Notes: a model not told the origin generated them from the letters alone. Numbered from the stretch's first letter, positions 17,321-26,656 are shown. The stretch: DNA of 64,000 nucleotides from Streptomyces sp. AC550_RSS872 (GCF_019049285.1 NZ_JAGMUL010000026.1:62001-126000), one strand, 5' to 3'. A program made the numbers and translations.

Positions 17321-18008
17321 CCGGGAGCGTTCAGGGGATCGAGCCTGCCTGGGCTCGGCAGGTGGATGCGGAGCACGCGGGTGGATGTGGATGCCGGGGC
17401 CTTCGTGCGGTGGGGGTCGTGGGGCCGTGCGGCCGGGGGCAGTTCGGGAGCCCGGACGCCGTGGCACGGGGGGTCACGGCGGACGGGGCCGCGGAGTCGA
17501 GGTGGACAGTGCCTCGGCGCCGGGGCGGCCGAAGTGGCCGGGATCCGGAAGCCGGAGTGGCGCGGCGGTCTGGGAACCCGGGCGGCCGCTGGGAAGCCGG
17601 GGCGGCCGGGTCTCGAGGGCTCAGGTACCCGAGTCGGCAACTCGGGCGCCGAGCCTGGGGGCCTCAGATGGCCGGCCCCGCGGGCCTCGGATGCCCGAGC
17701 TTGGCCACCTCGAGTGGCCGCCCCGGGAGCCGTTGGCCTGCGACGGCCATCGCCGTGGGCCAAGCGGCGGCGGACCCCGCACAACCCACCCGACGACGAC
17801 CACCACACCGCCAGGGACTACAGCCGCAGACCCACAGACCCACAGACCCACAGCCCCGCAGACCTGTAGACCCACAGGCCCACCGGTCCGCAGACCCGCA
17901 GACCCGCAGATCCGCAGACCCGCGAGCCAGAGCCAACAGGACGGCAGACGATCCGCTGAACGCGCCCGCAACCCCCCACCGCTGCACGACGACGAGGAGG
18001 ACTATCGC
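17321..18008 (+). repeat. Long leader with degenerate CAGACCC-type repeats, no gene recognised
   Basis: Nearly 690 bp separate the terminator from the Gfo/Idh gene. From 17826 to about 17935 the DNA is a run of degenerate 8-10-bp units such as CAGACCCA, CAGACCCG and CAGATCCG. Between 17450 and 17700 it is strongly G/C-skewed without a convincing frame. Open frames cross the whole stretch because stops are rare at this GC content, but none has a start signal or recognisable domain. It may hold the Gfo/Idh promoter; no clear -10 was seen. Confidence 0.55.
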
Positions 18009-19313
18009 ATGGGACAGCCGCAGCAGCCCGACGAGGCCGAGGCGCAGGCAGGGGCCATGGCCGACGGGGCGGGCGTGTCCGGACCAGTGACCGGGACCGG
18101 GACCGGCCCCGAGGTGTCCCCGCCCGGCACGGCAGCAGGAAGGCCACCGCTGCGCGTCGGCATGGTCGGCTACGCCTTCATGGGCGCCGCGCACTCGCAG
18201 GGCTGGCGCACCGCGGGCCGGGTCTTCGACCTGCCCCGCACCCCGGTCCTGGCCGCGATCTGCGGACGGGACGCCACCGCCGTGCGCGCGGCGGCCGAGC
18301 GGCACGGCTGGGCGTCGGCCGAGACCGACTGGCGTGCCCTGATCGCGCGGGACGACATCGACCTCGTCGACATCTGCACCCCCGGCGACAGCCACGCCGA
18401 GATCGCGCTCGCCGCGCTGGCCGCCGGCAAGCACGTCCTGTGCGAGAAGCCCCTCGCGAACAGCGTCGAGGAAGCCGAGGCGATGACGCATACGGCCGAA
18501 CAGGCGTATCAGCGCGGCCAGTTGGCCATGGTCGGCTTCAACTACCGGCGAGTGCCGGCCGCCGCCCTCGCCCGCAGCATGGTCGCCGAGGGCCGCCTCG
18601 GCCGCCTGCGCCACGTACGGGTGACGTATCTTCAGGACTGGCTCGTGGACCCGCAGTTCCCCCTGACCTGGCGGCTGCGCAAGGAGCTGGCGGGCTCGGG
18701 CGCGCTCGGCGACCTGGGCGCGCACATCATCGACCTCGCGCAGTACCTGACGGGGGAACGGCTGAGCGGTGTGTCCGCGCTGACGGAGACCTTCGTACGG
18801 GAGCGCCCGCTGCCCGGCGGAGCCGTGAAGGGACTGTCCGCGGTGGCGGCCGAGACCGCCACGGGACAGGTCACCGTCGACGACGCCGCCGTGTTCACCG
18901 GCCGCTTCCCCTCCGGCGCCCTCGCCTCCTTCGAGGCGACCCGCTACGCCACCGGCCGCAAGAACGCCCTGCGGATCGAACTCAACGGCGAGCGCGGCTC
19001 GATCGCCTTCGACCTGGAGCGTCTCAACGAACTCTCCTACCACGACGGCACCGAACCGGGCGCGCACGCCGGCTTCCGCCGCATCCTCGTCACCGAACCC
19101 GACCACCCCTACCTGGACGCCTGGTGGCCCCCGGGCCACGGCCTCGGCTATGAGCACACCTTCGTCCACCAGGCCCGCGACCTGGTCCACGCCATCGCCG
19201 CGGGCCGGCGGCCCGAACCCTCCTTCGCGGACGGGCTGCATGTGCAGCGCGTGCTCGCGGCGGTGGAGGAGAGCGCCGAGAAGAACTCCGTCTACACCCC
19301 GATCGCGGTCTGA
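18009..19313 (+). CDS. Gfo/Idh/MocA-family NAD(P)-dependent dehydrogenase
   Basis: A 434-residue sugar or cyclitol dehydrogenase. After a flexible, low-complexity N-terminal stretch of about 45 residues (Gly/Ala/Gln-rich, not part of the fold), a Rossmann domain begins with VGMVGYAFMGAAHSQGW and includes the family signature LCEKPLA. The C-terminal substrate domain carries GDLGAHIIDLAQYLTG, whose His/Asp positions are typically catalytic. The ATG at 18009 is preceded by GAGGAGGA at ideal distance, so the disordered extension appears genuinely translated. It is 15 bp upstream of a TIM-barrel epimerase, a pairing usual in catabolism of inositol-like or rare sugars. Confidence 0.88.
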   Translation: MGQPQQPDEAEAQAGAMADGAGVSGPVTGTGTGPEVSPPGTAAGRPPLRVGMVGYAFMGAAHSQGWRTAGRVFDLPRTPVLAAICGRDATAVRAAAERHGWASAETDWRALIARDDIDLVDICTPGDSHAEIALAALAAGKHVLCEKPLANSVEEAEAMTHTAEQAYQRGQLAMVGFNYRRVPAAALARSMVAEGRLGRLRHVRVTYLQDWLVDPQFPLTWRLRKELAGSGALGDLGAHIIDLAQYLTGERLSGVSALTETFVRERPLPGGAVKGLSAVAAETATGQVTVDDAAVFTGRFPSGALASFEATRYATGRKNALRIELNGERGSIAFDLERLNELSYHDGTEPGAHAGFRRILVTEPDHPYLDAWWPPGHGLGYEHTFVHQARDLVHAIAAGRRPEPSFADGLHVQRVLAAVEESAEKNSVYTPIAV

Positions 19314-19328
19314 GGAGGCTGACGCGCA

Positions 19329-20327
19329 ATGCCGCGTACGTTCACGCTGTTCACCGGCCAGTGGGCCGACCTGCCGCTGGAAGAGGTCTGCCGGCTCGCC
19401 CGCGACTTCGGCTACGACGGTCTCGAACTCGCCTGCTGGGGCGACCACTTCGAGGTCGACAAGGCCCTCGCGGACCCGTCCTACATCGACTCCAGGAAGG
19501 CCCTGCTCGACAAGTACGGACTCAAGTGCTGGGCGATCTCCAACCATCTGGTCGGCCAGGCGGTCTGCGACGCCATCATCGACGAGCGCCACCAGGCCAT
19601 CCTGCCGGGCGAGGTGTGGGCCGACGGCGACCCGGAGGGGGTCCGGCAGCGGGCTGCTGCCCGGATGAAGGACACCGCCCGGGCCGCGGCCGCCTTCGGC
19701 GTCGACACGGTGATCGGCTTCACCGGCTCCGCGATCTGGCACCTCGTCGCGATGTTCCCGCCCGCGCCCGAGTCGATGATCGAACGCGGCTACGAGGACT
19801 TCGCGACCCGCTGGAACCCCATCCTGGACGTCTTCGACGAGGAGGGCGTGCGGTTCGCACACGAGGTCCATCCCAGTGAGATCGCCTACGACTACTGGAC
19901 GACCTGGCGGGCACTGGAGGCGGTCGGGGGGCGGCCGGCCTTCGGCCTGAACTTCGACCCGTCGCACTTCGTCTGGCAGGACCTCGACCCGGTCGGGTTC
20001 CTCTGGGACTTCCGCGACCGCATCTACCACGTCGACTGCAAGGAGGCCCGCAAGCGCCTGGACGGCCGCAACGGCCGCCTCGGCTCCCATCTGCCGTGGG
20101 GCGACCCGCGCCGGGGCTGGGACTTCGTGTCGGCCGGGCACGGAGACGTCCCCTGGGAGGACGTCTTCCGGATGCTGCGTTCCATCGACTACAAGGGCCC
20201 GATCTCCGTGGAGTGGGAGGACGCCGGCATGGACCGGCTCCAAGGTGCCCCGGAGGCTCTCACTCGTCTCAAGGCATTCGACTTCGAGCCGCCCACCGCG
20301 TCCTTCGACTCCGCGTTCAACAGCTGA
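19329..20327 (+). CDS. Sugar phosphate isomerase/epimerase (xylose-isomerase-like TIM barrel)
   Basis: A 332-residue AP-endonuclease-2-type TIM barrel, the fold of inosose dehydratases, 3-keto-sugar epimerases and isomerases. Likely metal ligands sit in [26 protein letters not shown] and [11 protein letters not shown], the usual Glu/Asp/His positions at strand ends. It is co-transcribed with the Gfo/Idh dehydrogenase (15-bp gap, GAGGAGGC ribosome site), so the two probably act on the same imported sugar: oxidation to a keto form and then isomerisation or dehydration. The exact reaction cannot be chosen from sequence. Confidence 0.87.
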   Translation: MPRTFTLFTGQWADLPLEEVCRLARDFGYDGLELACWGDHFEVDKALADPSYIDSRKALLDKYGLKCWAISNHLVGQAVCDAIIDERHQAILPGEVWADGDPEGVRQRAAARMKDTARAAAAFGVDTVIGFTGSAIWHLVAMFPPAPESMIERGYEDFATRWNPILDVFDEEGVRFAHEVHPSEIAYDYWTTWRALEAVGGRPAFGLNFDPSHFVWQDLDPVGFLWDFRDRIYHVDCKEARKRLDGRNGRLGSHLPWGDPRRGWDFVSAGHGDVPWEDVFRMLRSIDYKGPISVEWEDAGMDRLQGAPEALTRLKAFDFEPPTASFDSAFNS

Positions 20328-20345
20328 ATCGGACACCCGGCGCAG

Positions 20346-20396
20346 GTCGGGGACGGGGGCCGGCCGCACCCGCCGGTCCGTCCCCCCTCCGACCTG
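20346..20396 (+). terminator. Imperfect hairpin after the TIM-barrel gene
   Basis: GGTCGGGGACGGGGGCCGGC and the segment ending in CCTCCGACC fold into a long stem with a few mismatches around a short loop, 19 bp after the stop codon. A factor-independent terminator is likely. Confidence 0.5.
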
Positions 20397-20407
20397 CACG
20401 GATCCCG

Positions 20408-20432
20408 CTTTGTCCTGCGCTGAGGGAAAGTT
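20408..20432 (+). promoter_or_regulatory. Bipartite element shared with the ROK promoter
   Basis: CTTTGTCC and GAAAGTT separated by 10 bp, identical in both words and spacing to 12193-12217; the next two bases after the first word (TG) also match. It lies about 185 bp before the ThuA-domain gene and is a candidate ROK operator or shared promoter element. Confidence 0.55.
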
Positions 20433-20488
20433 CGGCCGAGTCCGACGCAAGGGGTGTTCGCCCCGGACGGACGCGGTTACCTTCCCTG

Positions 20489-20529
20489 AAGTGTTCAGGA
20501 CACACACGAAAGTGTTCATGACATACACG
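20489..20529 (+). repeat. Pair of 20-bp direct repeats in the ThuA-gene promoter
   Basis: AAGTGTTCAGGACACACACG (20489-20508) and AAGTGTTCATGACATACACG (20510-20529) match at 18 of 20 positions and are offset by 21 bp, two helical turns. The core GTGTTCAGGAC is also present twice at 12055-12083. The arrangement suggests two regulator dimers on one face of the DNA. Confidence 0.65.
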
Positions 20530-20615
20530 CCTCCGGGGTGACGGCGCACCCCGGCGCCCGCACCGCACGTCTACGCATCCACCCTGTACGGCCCACCCGT
20601 TCCCGGAGGGACTTC

Positions 20616-23600
20616 GTGCACAGAACCAGATCCCGCAGCGCCCGCACCCCCAGACGTCCCGGACTGCGCGCCACTCTCGCCTTGTTCACCGGCCTGCTCC
20701 TGACCGTGGGCGCCCCGGCCACCGTCGCCGGCGCCCAGCCGGAACAGGCCGAACCGGCCGCCGCCGAAGGGCAGTTCCAGCAGGTGCCGCTCGCCAAGGG
20801 CGAACCCGAGACGGGCGAGCCGATGTCGCTCGCCGTGCTCCCGGACCGCAGCGTCCTGCACACCTCGCGCGACGGCACCCTGCGCCTCACCGACCAGGGC
20901 GGCGTCACCAAGGTCGCCGGCAAGCTCGACGTCTACAGCCACGACGAGGAGGGCCTCCAGGGCGTAGGCATCGACCCGGACTTCAAGAACAACCGGGCGA
21001 TCTACCTCTACTACGCCCCGCCGCTCGACACCCCGGCGGGCGACGCCCCGGAGTCCGGCACCGCCGAGGAGTTCGCCAAGTTCGACGGCGTCAACCGCCT
21101 CTCCCGCTTCACCCTGAACGCCAACGGCACGCTCAACATGGCCAGCGAGAAGAAGGTCATCGACGTCGCGGCCTCCCGCGGCACCTGCTGCCACGTCGGC
21201 GGCGACATCGACTTCGACGCGGCCGGCAACCTCTACCTGTCGACCGGCGACGACACCAACCCCTTCTCCTCCGACGGCTACACCCCGATCGACGACCGGC
21301 CGAACCGCAACCCGGCCTTCGACGCCCGCCGCAGCTCCGGCAACACCAACGACCTGCGCGGCAAGATCCTGCGCATCAAGGTCGCCGAGGACGGCTCGTA
21401 CACGGTCCCGGAGGGCAACCTCTTCGCCCCGGGCACCGACAAGACCCGGCCCGAGATCTACGCGATGGGCTTCCGCAACCCCTTCCGGATGAGCGTCGAC
21501 GACAAGACCGGCATCATCTACGTCGGCGACTACGGCCCCGACGCGGGCGCTGCCGACCCGAAGCGCGGCCCGGGGGGACAGGTCGAGTTCGCCAAGGTGA
21601 CCAAGGCCGCCAACTTCGGCTGGCCGTTCTGCACCGGGAACAACGACGCTTACGTCGACTACGACTTCGCCACCGGCACCTCCGGCGAGAAGTTCGACTG
21701 CGCTGCCCCGAGGAACACCTCCCCGTACAACACGGGCCTCACCGACCTGCCGCCCGCGCAGGCCGCCTGGATCCCGTACGACGGCGGCTCCCTGCCCGAG
21801 TTCGGCAGTGGATCCGAATCCCCGATGGCCGGGCCGGTCTACCGCTACGACCCCGAACTCGACTCCAAGGTGAAGTTCCCCGAGGCCTACGACGGCGACT
21901 TCTTCGCCGGTGAGTTCGGCCGCCGCTGGATCAAGCGGATCGAGCAGAACCAGGACGGCTCCGTCGCGAAGATCAACGACTTCCCGTGGACCGGCACCCA
22001 GATCATGGACATGGAGTTCGGCCCCGACGGCGCGCTCTATGTCCTCGACTACGGCATCTCCTGGTTCCAGGGCGACGAGCACTCCGCGCTGTACCGGATC
22101 GAGAACGCCGAGGACGGCTTCTCCCCGATCGCCGAGGTCAGCGCCGACAAGACGTCCGGAAAGGCCGGTCTGAACGTCAAGTTCACCGCATCCGCCAAGG
22201 ACGCCGACTCCCCGAACCTCACCTACAGCTGGGACTTCGGCGACGGCACCAAGGGAGAGGGCCTCAACCCCACCCACCGGTACAAGAAGGTCGGCACCTA
22301 CACCGCCACCTTCACCGCCAAGGACCCCGAGGGCAACACCGGCAACGCCAGCACCCGGATCGTGGTCGGCAACACCGAGCCCAAGGTGCGCATCGACGTC
22401 CCGGGCAACGGCACCCTGGCCGAGTTCGGCAAGCCCGTGCCGTTCAAGGTGACCGTCACCGACCCCGAGGAGACGGTCGACTGCTCCAAGGTCAAGGTCG
22501 CCTACAGCCTTGGCCACGACTCCCACGCCCACGAACTGACCAGCGAGATGGGCTGTGAGGGCACGCTGACGCCGCCCGCCGGTGACGGCGGCCACGACCC
22601 CAACGCCAACATCTACGGTGTCGTCGGCGCCAGCTACACCGACGGCGGGGCAAACGGCCAGGAGGCCCTGACCGGCACCGCCCGCACCGTGCTCCAGCCC
22701 CTGCACCGCCAGGGCGAGCACTTCACCACCCAGTCGGGCGTGTCGGTCATCGAGAAGACCGGCGCCAACGGCGGCAAGACCATCGGCAACGTCAACGACG
22801 GTGACTGGATCTCCTTCACCCCCTACCGGTTCGACGGCCAGAAGAAGATGACCGTGCGGGCCTCCTCCGGCGGCGCGGGCGGCTTCATCGAACTGCGCAC
22901 CGGCTCGCCCGACGGACCACTGCACGGCTCGGCATACATCCCGCCCACCGGCGGCTGGGAGACCTTCCAGAACGTCGACGTGCCGCTGCGGGCGCTGCCC
23001 AAGCGCACCACGGAGATCTACCTGGTCTTCAAGGGCGGTGAGGGCGCGCTCTACGACGTGGACGACTTCGAGTTCTCCACCCAGCCGTTCAAGGGCGGCA
23101 AGAAGGTCCTGGTCTTCTCCAAGACCGCCGGATTCCGCCATGACTCCATCCCGGCCGGCATCGCGGCCCTGAAGGAGCTCGGTGGTCCGGCCGGCATCAC
23201 GGTCGACGCGACCGAGGAGGCCCGCCAGTTCACCACGACCAACCTCGCCAAGTACGACGCGGTGGCCTTCCTGTCCACCACCGGTGACGTGCTCAACGCC
23301 GAGCAGCAGAAGGCGTTCGAGGACTACGTCGCGGGCGGCGGTGGCTACATGGGCATCCACGCCGCGGCCGACACCGAGTACGACTGGGCCTTCTACGGCG
23401 GCCTCGTCGGCGCCTACTTCGACTCGCACCCGGCCATCCAGAAGGCCACCGTCCGCGTCGAGGACCACGACCACCCGTCCACCGCCCACCTCGGCGACGC
23501 CTGGGAGCGCACCGACGAGTGGTACAACTACCGCACCAACCCGCGCGAGCAGGCCAAGGTCCTGGCCACCCTGGACGAGACCACCTACCAGGGCGGGAAC

Positions 23601-24329
23601 ATGAAGGGCGACCACCCGATCGCCTGGTGCCAGAGCTACGGCGGCGGCCGGTCCTTCTACACGGGCGGCGGCCACACCAAGGAGTCCTACGCCGAGGAAG
23701 CCTTCCGCGCCCACCTGCTCGGCGGCCTGCGGTACGCCACCGGCCAGGTCAAGGCGGACTGCAAGCCGAGCAAGGACTACCGGAAGATCTTCAACGGCCA
23801 GACCCTGGACGGCTGGAAGCAGGCCGGCCCCGGCAAGTTCAACGTCAAGGACGGCACCCTGGAGACCGAGGGCGGCATGGGTCTGCTCTGGTACCAGGCC
23901 AAGGAGCTGAAGTCGTACTCGCTCAAGCTCGACTGGAAGATGCGGGGCGACGACAACTCCGGGATCTTCGTGGGCTTCCCGGCCTCCGACGACCCCTGGT
24001 CCGCCGTGAACAAGGGCTACGAGATCCAGATCGACGCCACGGACGCGCCCGAGCGCACCACGGGATCCGTCTACTCGTTCAAGTCGGCGAACATCAAGGC
24101 CCGTGACCAGGTCCTGCGGCCGCCCGGCCAGTGGAACTCCTACGAGATCAAGGTCCAGGGCGAACGCCTCCAGGTGTTCCTCAACGGAGTCAAGATCAAC
24201 GACTTCACCAACAAGGACCCCGAGCGGAGCCTGACCGACGGCTACATCGGCCTTCAGAACCATGGCGCCGAAGACCAGGTCTCCTTCCGCAACATCCAGT
24301 TGAAGGAACTGCCCACCACGGGCGGCTGA
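20616..24329 (+). CDS. Exported multidomain protein: PQQ-type sugar dehydrogenase, PKD, CBM, ThuA-like and 3-keto-disaccharide-hydrolase domains
   Basis: A 1,237-residue secreted protein with an N-terminal signal peptide (LRATLALFTGLLLTVGAPAT). Domains in order: a soluble glucose/sorbosone-dehydrogenase-like beta-propeller (about 45-490; YSHDEEGLQGVGIDPDFK, EIYAMGFRNPFRMSVD); a PKD domain (about 505-586; YSWDFGDGTKG); a CBM6-like carbohydrate-binding module (about 695-823; GNVNDGDWISFTPYRF); a ThuA-like domain (about 828-1045; TAGFRHDSIPAGI, GGYMGIHAAADTEYDW); and a DUF1080/3-keto-disaccharide hydrolase domain (about 1052-1233; FNGQTLDGWK, DDNSGIFVGFP). ThuA and DUF1080 folds are linked to 3-keto-disaccharide metabolism, so extracellular oxidation and cleavage of a glycoside is a reasonable guess. 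GTG at 20616 follows GGAGGG. It is followed by a strong terminator. Confidence 0.88.
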   Translation: MHRTRSRSARTPRRPGLRATLALFTGLLLTVGAPATVAGAQPEQAEPAAAEGQFQQVPLAKGEPETGEPMSLAVLPDRSVLHTSRDGTLRLTDQGGVTKVAGKLDVYSHDEEGLQGVGIDPDFKNNRAIYLYYAPPLDTPAGDAPESGTAEEFAKFDGVNRLSRFTLNANGTLNMASEKKVIDVAASRGTCCHVGGDIDFDAAGNLYLSTGDDTNPFSSDGYTPIDDRPNRNPAFDARRSSGNTNDLRGKILRIKVAEDGSYTVPEGNLFAPGTDKTRPEIYAMGFRNPFRMSVDDKTGIIYVGDYGPDAGAADPKRGPGGQVEFAKVTKAANFGWPFCTGNNDAYVDYDFATGTSGEKFDCAAPRNTSPYNTGLTDLPPAQAAWIPYDGGSLPEFGSGSESPMAGPVYRYDPELDSKVKFPEAYDGDFFAGEFGRRWIKRIEQNQDGSVAKINDFPWTGTQIMDMEFGPDGALYVLDYGISWFQGDEHSALYRIENAEDGFSPIAEVSADKTSGKAGLNVKFTASAKDADSPNLTYSWDFGDGTKGEGLNPTHRYKKVGTYTATFTAKDPEGNTGNASTRIVVGNTEPKVRIDVPGNGTLAEFGKPVPFKVTVTDPEETVDCSKVKVAYSLGHDSHAHELTSEMGCEGTLTPPAGDGGHDPNANIYGVVGASYTDGGANGQEALTGTARTVLQPLHRQGEHFTTQSGVSVIEKTGANGGKTIGNVNDGDWISFTPYRFDGQKKMTVRASSGGAGGFIELRTGSPDGPLHGSAYIPPTGGWETFQNVDVPLRALPKRTTEIYLVFKGGEGALYDVDDFEFSTQPFKGGKKVLVFSKTAGFRHDSIPAGIAALKELGGPAGITVDATEEARQFTTTNLAKYDAVAFLSTTGDVLNAEQQKAFEDYVAGGGGYMGIHAAADTEYDWAFYGGLVGAYFDSHPAIQKATVRVEDHDHPSTAHLGDAWERTDEWYNYRTNPREQAKVLATLDETTYQGGNMKGDHPIAWCQSYGGGRSFYTGGGHTKESYAEEAFRAHLLGGLRYATGQVKADCKPSKDYRKIFNGQTLDGWKQAGPGKFNVKDGTLETEGGMGLLWYQAKELKSYSLKLDWKMRGDDNSGIFVGFPASDDPWSAVNKGYEIQIDATDAPERTTGSVYSFKSANIKARDQVLRPPGQWNSYEIKVQGERLQVFLNGVKINDFTNKDPERSLTDGYIGLQNHGAEDQVSFRNIQLKELPTTGG

Positions 24330-24333
24330 GCGG

Positions 24334-24367
24334 CGGCGGGCGGGGGACGCCGGACCCCCGCCCGCCG
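24334..24367 (+). terminator. Strong terminator after the ThuA-domain gene
   Basis: A perfect 13-bp GC stem, CGGCGGGCGGGGG (24334-24346) with CCCCCGCCCGCCG (24355-24367), 8-nt loop, followed by TCTTTGT. It separates this gene from the cyclase/Ebo-like operon. Confidence 0.85.
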
Positions 24368-24413
24368 TCTTTGTCCCTCCCCCAAGGGTTCGCGCACGAC
24401 AAGGAGGCTGCCC

Positions 24414-25586
24414 ATGTCCGCGTCCCTCTCCCGACCGCGTGTGGGAGTGTGGCTGATCGGAGCCCGAGGCTCCGTCGCCACCACCGTCGTCACGGGGTGC
24501 GCCGCCATCACCGCGGGACTCCACCCGCCCACCGGCATGGTCACCGAGACCCCGGCGTTCACCGACAGCGCCCTGCCCGCCCTTTCGGACCTCGTCTTCG
24601 GCGGCCACGACACCGTCGACTGCCCCCTGCCCAAACGCGCCGAGACCCTGACCGCCGGCGGCGTCCTCCCACCGGGCACCGCCACTGCCGTCGCCGCCGA
24701 ACTCGCCGCCGCCGACCGGGAGATCAGACCGGGCGGCCCTACCCCGGGGGACACCAGGAGCGAGGCCGAACTGATCACCGCGTTCGCCGACGACATACGC
24801 GACTTCATGCACCGCCACGAGCTGGAGCGAGCCGTGGTCGTGAACGTCGCATCCACCGAACCCGCGTCCCACGGGCCCGACGCCCCACTCCCGGCGAGCA
24901 CCCTGTACGCACTGGCGGCCCTGCGCACTGGCTGCCCCTACGTCAACTTCACCCCCTCCGAGGGCATGCACCATCCCGTCGCCGCCCGCGAGGCCGAGCG
25001 CAGCGGCCTGCCCTACGCCGGCCGTGACGGCAAGACCGGACAGACCCTGCTGCGGGCCGTGCTGGGTCCGATGTTCGCGCAGCGGGCGCTGAACGTACGG
25101 GCCTGGTCCGGCACGAACCTGCTGGGCGGCGGCGACGGCGCCGCCCTCGCCGACCCGGCCGCCGCGGCGGCGAAGAACGCCGGCAAGGAACGCGTCCTCG
25201 CCGACACCCTGGGCACGGTCCCCGAGGGCGAGGTACACATCGACGACGTCCCCGCCCTCGGCGACTGGAAGACCGCCTGGGACCACATCGCCTTCGACGG
25301 CTTCCTTGGCACCCGCATGATCCTCCAGACCATCTGGCAGGGCTGCGACTCCACGCTCGCGGCACCCCTGGTCCTGGACCTGGCCCGGCTCACCGCCCGC
25401 GCCCACGAGGCCGGCCTGACCGGCCCGCTCGGCGAACTCGGCTTCTACTTCAAGGACCCGGTGGGAGAGGGCCCGGCGGCACTCGGAGAGCAGTACGCGA
25501 CCCTGACCGGATTCGCCGAACGACTGGCATCGGCGAACCCCGACGACTCCGCACCACGCCCGGGTCCCGACGAGGAGACACAGTGA
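24414..25586 (+). CDS. Inositol-3-phosphate synthase family cyclase
   Basis: A 390-residue NAD-dependent sugar-phosphate cyclase of the INO1 family. Visible features are the Rossmann start VGVWLIGARGSVATTV, the nucleotide-binding block VVVNVASTEP, NFTPSEGMHHP, the catalytic region YAGRDGKTGQTLLRAVLGPM and WSGTNLLGGGDGAALADP. It is more like the archaeal/eukaryote-type branch than the short actinobacterial Ino1, so it may make inositol phosphate or a related cyclitol. It heads a coupled operon of EboA-, TatD-, EboE- and EboF-like genes. Classical Ebo clusters carry a different sugar-phosphate cyclase (3-dehydroquinate-synthase type) in an equivalent role. Product identity is unproven. Confidence 0.8.
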   Translation: MSASLSRPRVGVWLIGARGSVATTVVTGCAAITAGLHPPTGMVTETPAFTDSALPALSDLVFGGHDTVDCPLPKRAETLTAGGVLPPGTATAVAAELAAADREIRPGGPTPGDTRSEAELITAFADDIRDFMHRHELERAVVVNVASTEPASHGPDAPLPASTLYALAALRTGCPYVNFTPSEGMHHPVAAREAERSGLPYAGRDGKTGQTLLRAVLGPMFAQRALNVRAWSGTNLLGGGDGAALADPAAAAAKNAGKERVLADTLGTVPEGEVHIDDVPALGDWKTAWDHIAFDGFLGTRMILQTIWQGCDSTLAAPLVLDLARLTARAHEAGLTGPLGELGFYFKDPVGEGPAALGEQYATLTGFAERLASANPDDSAPRPGPDEETQ

Positions 25587-26656
25587 ACCGGCGCCGGGCA
25601 ACCCACACATCGCCCACCGGCGTACGTCACCGGAGCCGCCCCACTGCCGTCCCACCCCGGCCGACCGGCTCACCGAGGCCCGGCGGTAGCCCGCACGGCA
25701 CCAGCACCGAGCACGCCACGCCCGTCTCCGAAACGCCCTTCGCCCATCCGCTCCGCTTCGGCTACGGCACCAACGGCCTCGCCGACCTCCGCCTCGACGA
25801 CGCCCTGGCTCTGCTCGCCGACCTCGGCTACGCCGGCGTCGGCCTGACGCTCGACCACATGCACCTCGACCCGTACGCCCCCGACCTCAGTGCCCGCACC
25901 GAACGCCTGGCCCAACGACTCGACACACTCGGCCTGGACGTCACCGTGGAGACCGGCGCCCGCTATGTCCTCGACCCGCGCCGCAAGCACGGCCCCTCCC
26001 TCCTCGACCCCGACCCGGACGACCGCGCCCGCCGCATCGACCTGCTGATCCGCGCCGTCCGCGTGGCGGCCGACCTCGGCGCCCACGCCGTCCACTGCTT
26101 CAGCGGAACCACGCCGCCGGGAACCGCCCCGGACACGGCCTGGCCCCGCCTGGCCGACGCCCTCACCCCGGTCCTGGACGCCGCCGCCACCGCAGGCGTC
26201 CCCCTCGCCGTCGAACCCGAACCCGGCCACCTCCTCGCCACCCTCTCCGACTTCCACCGCCTCCGCCGCACCCTCGGCGACCCGGACCTTCTCGGACTGA
26301 CCCTCGACATCGGCCACTGCCAGTGCCTCGAACCCCTCCCTCCCGCCGACTGCGTACGTGCCGCCGCGCCCTGGCTGCGCCACGTCCAGATCGAGGACAT
26401 GCGCCGCGGCGTCCATGAACACCTTCCCTTCGGCGACGGCGAGATCGACTTCCCACCCGTCCTCGCCGCCCTCTCCGCCACCGGCTATCAGGGTCTGACC
26501 GTCGTCGAACTGCCCCGTCACTCCCACGCGGGCCCTCACTTCGCCGAACTCTCCCTCCCGTTCCTCCGCACGGCCGAGGCCGCGGGCACGCGCTCACCCA
26601 GACCTGTCCCACCACATGGCGATCCCTCCGCCACCCCCGAAGGGAGCACCTCATGA
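25583..26656 (+). CDS. Sugar phosphate isomerase/epimerase-like TIM barrel
   Basis: A 357-residue protein. The first about 50 residues are Pro/Arg/Thr-rich and probably disordered. The remainder is a xylose-isomerase-like TIM barrel starting at RFGYGTNGLADLRLDDALA, with likely metal ligands in VEPEPGHLL, LDIGHCQCLEP, HVQIEDMRRG and VVELPRHSH. The GTG at 25583 overlaps the cyclase stop (GTGA), which supports translation of the whole extension. The stop in turn overlaps the EboA-like gene (ATGA). The context suggests action on the cyclase product or its precursor. No precise reaction can be given. Confidence 0.82.
   Translation: MNRRRATHTSPTGVRHRSRPTAVPPRPTGSPRPGGSPHGTSTEHATPVSETPFAHPLRFGYGTNGLADLRLDDALALLADLGYAGVGLTLDHMHLDPYAPDLSARTERLAQRLDTLGLDVTVETGARYVLDPRRKHGPSLLDPDPDDRARRIDLLIRAVRVAADLGAHAVHCFSGTTPPGTAPDTAWPRLADALTPVLDAAATAGVPLAVEPEPGHLLATLSDFHRLRRTLGDPDLLGLTLDIGHCQCLEPLPPADCVRAAAPWLRHVQIEDMRRGVHEHLPFGDGEIDFPPVLAALSATGYQGLTVVELPRHSHAGPHFAELSLPFLRTAEAAGTRSPRPVPPHGDPSATPEGSTS

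Noticed and set aside
17826..17935. CAGACCC-type repeats as a possible CRISPR array
   Set aside because: Units are 8-10 bp, degenerate and without unique spacers, and no cas gene is near.
17664..20549. A 961-codon minus-strand frame across the Gfo/Idh and TIM-barrel genes
   Set aside because: Both plus-strand genes have clear family motifs and ribosome sites; the opposite frame has none.
24369..24376. Third CTTTGTCC copy before the cyclase gene
   Set aside because: It directly follows a perfect 13-bp hairpin and is more simply the T-rich tail of that terminator; GAAAGTT at the fixed distance is absent.
20571..25673. A 1,700-codon open frame on the minus strand
   Set aside because: It is antisense to the ThuA-domain and cyclase genes, has no domain, start signal or coding-like composition, and follows from the scarcity of stops at this GC content.
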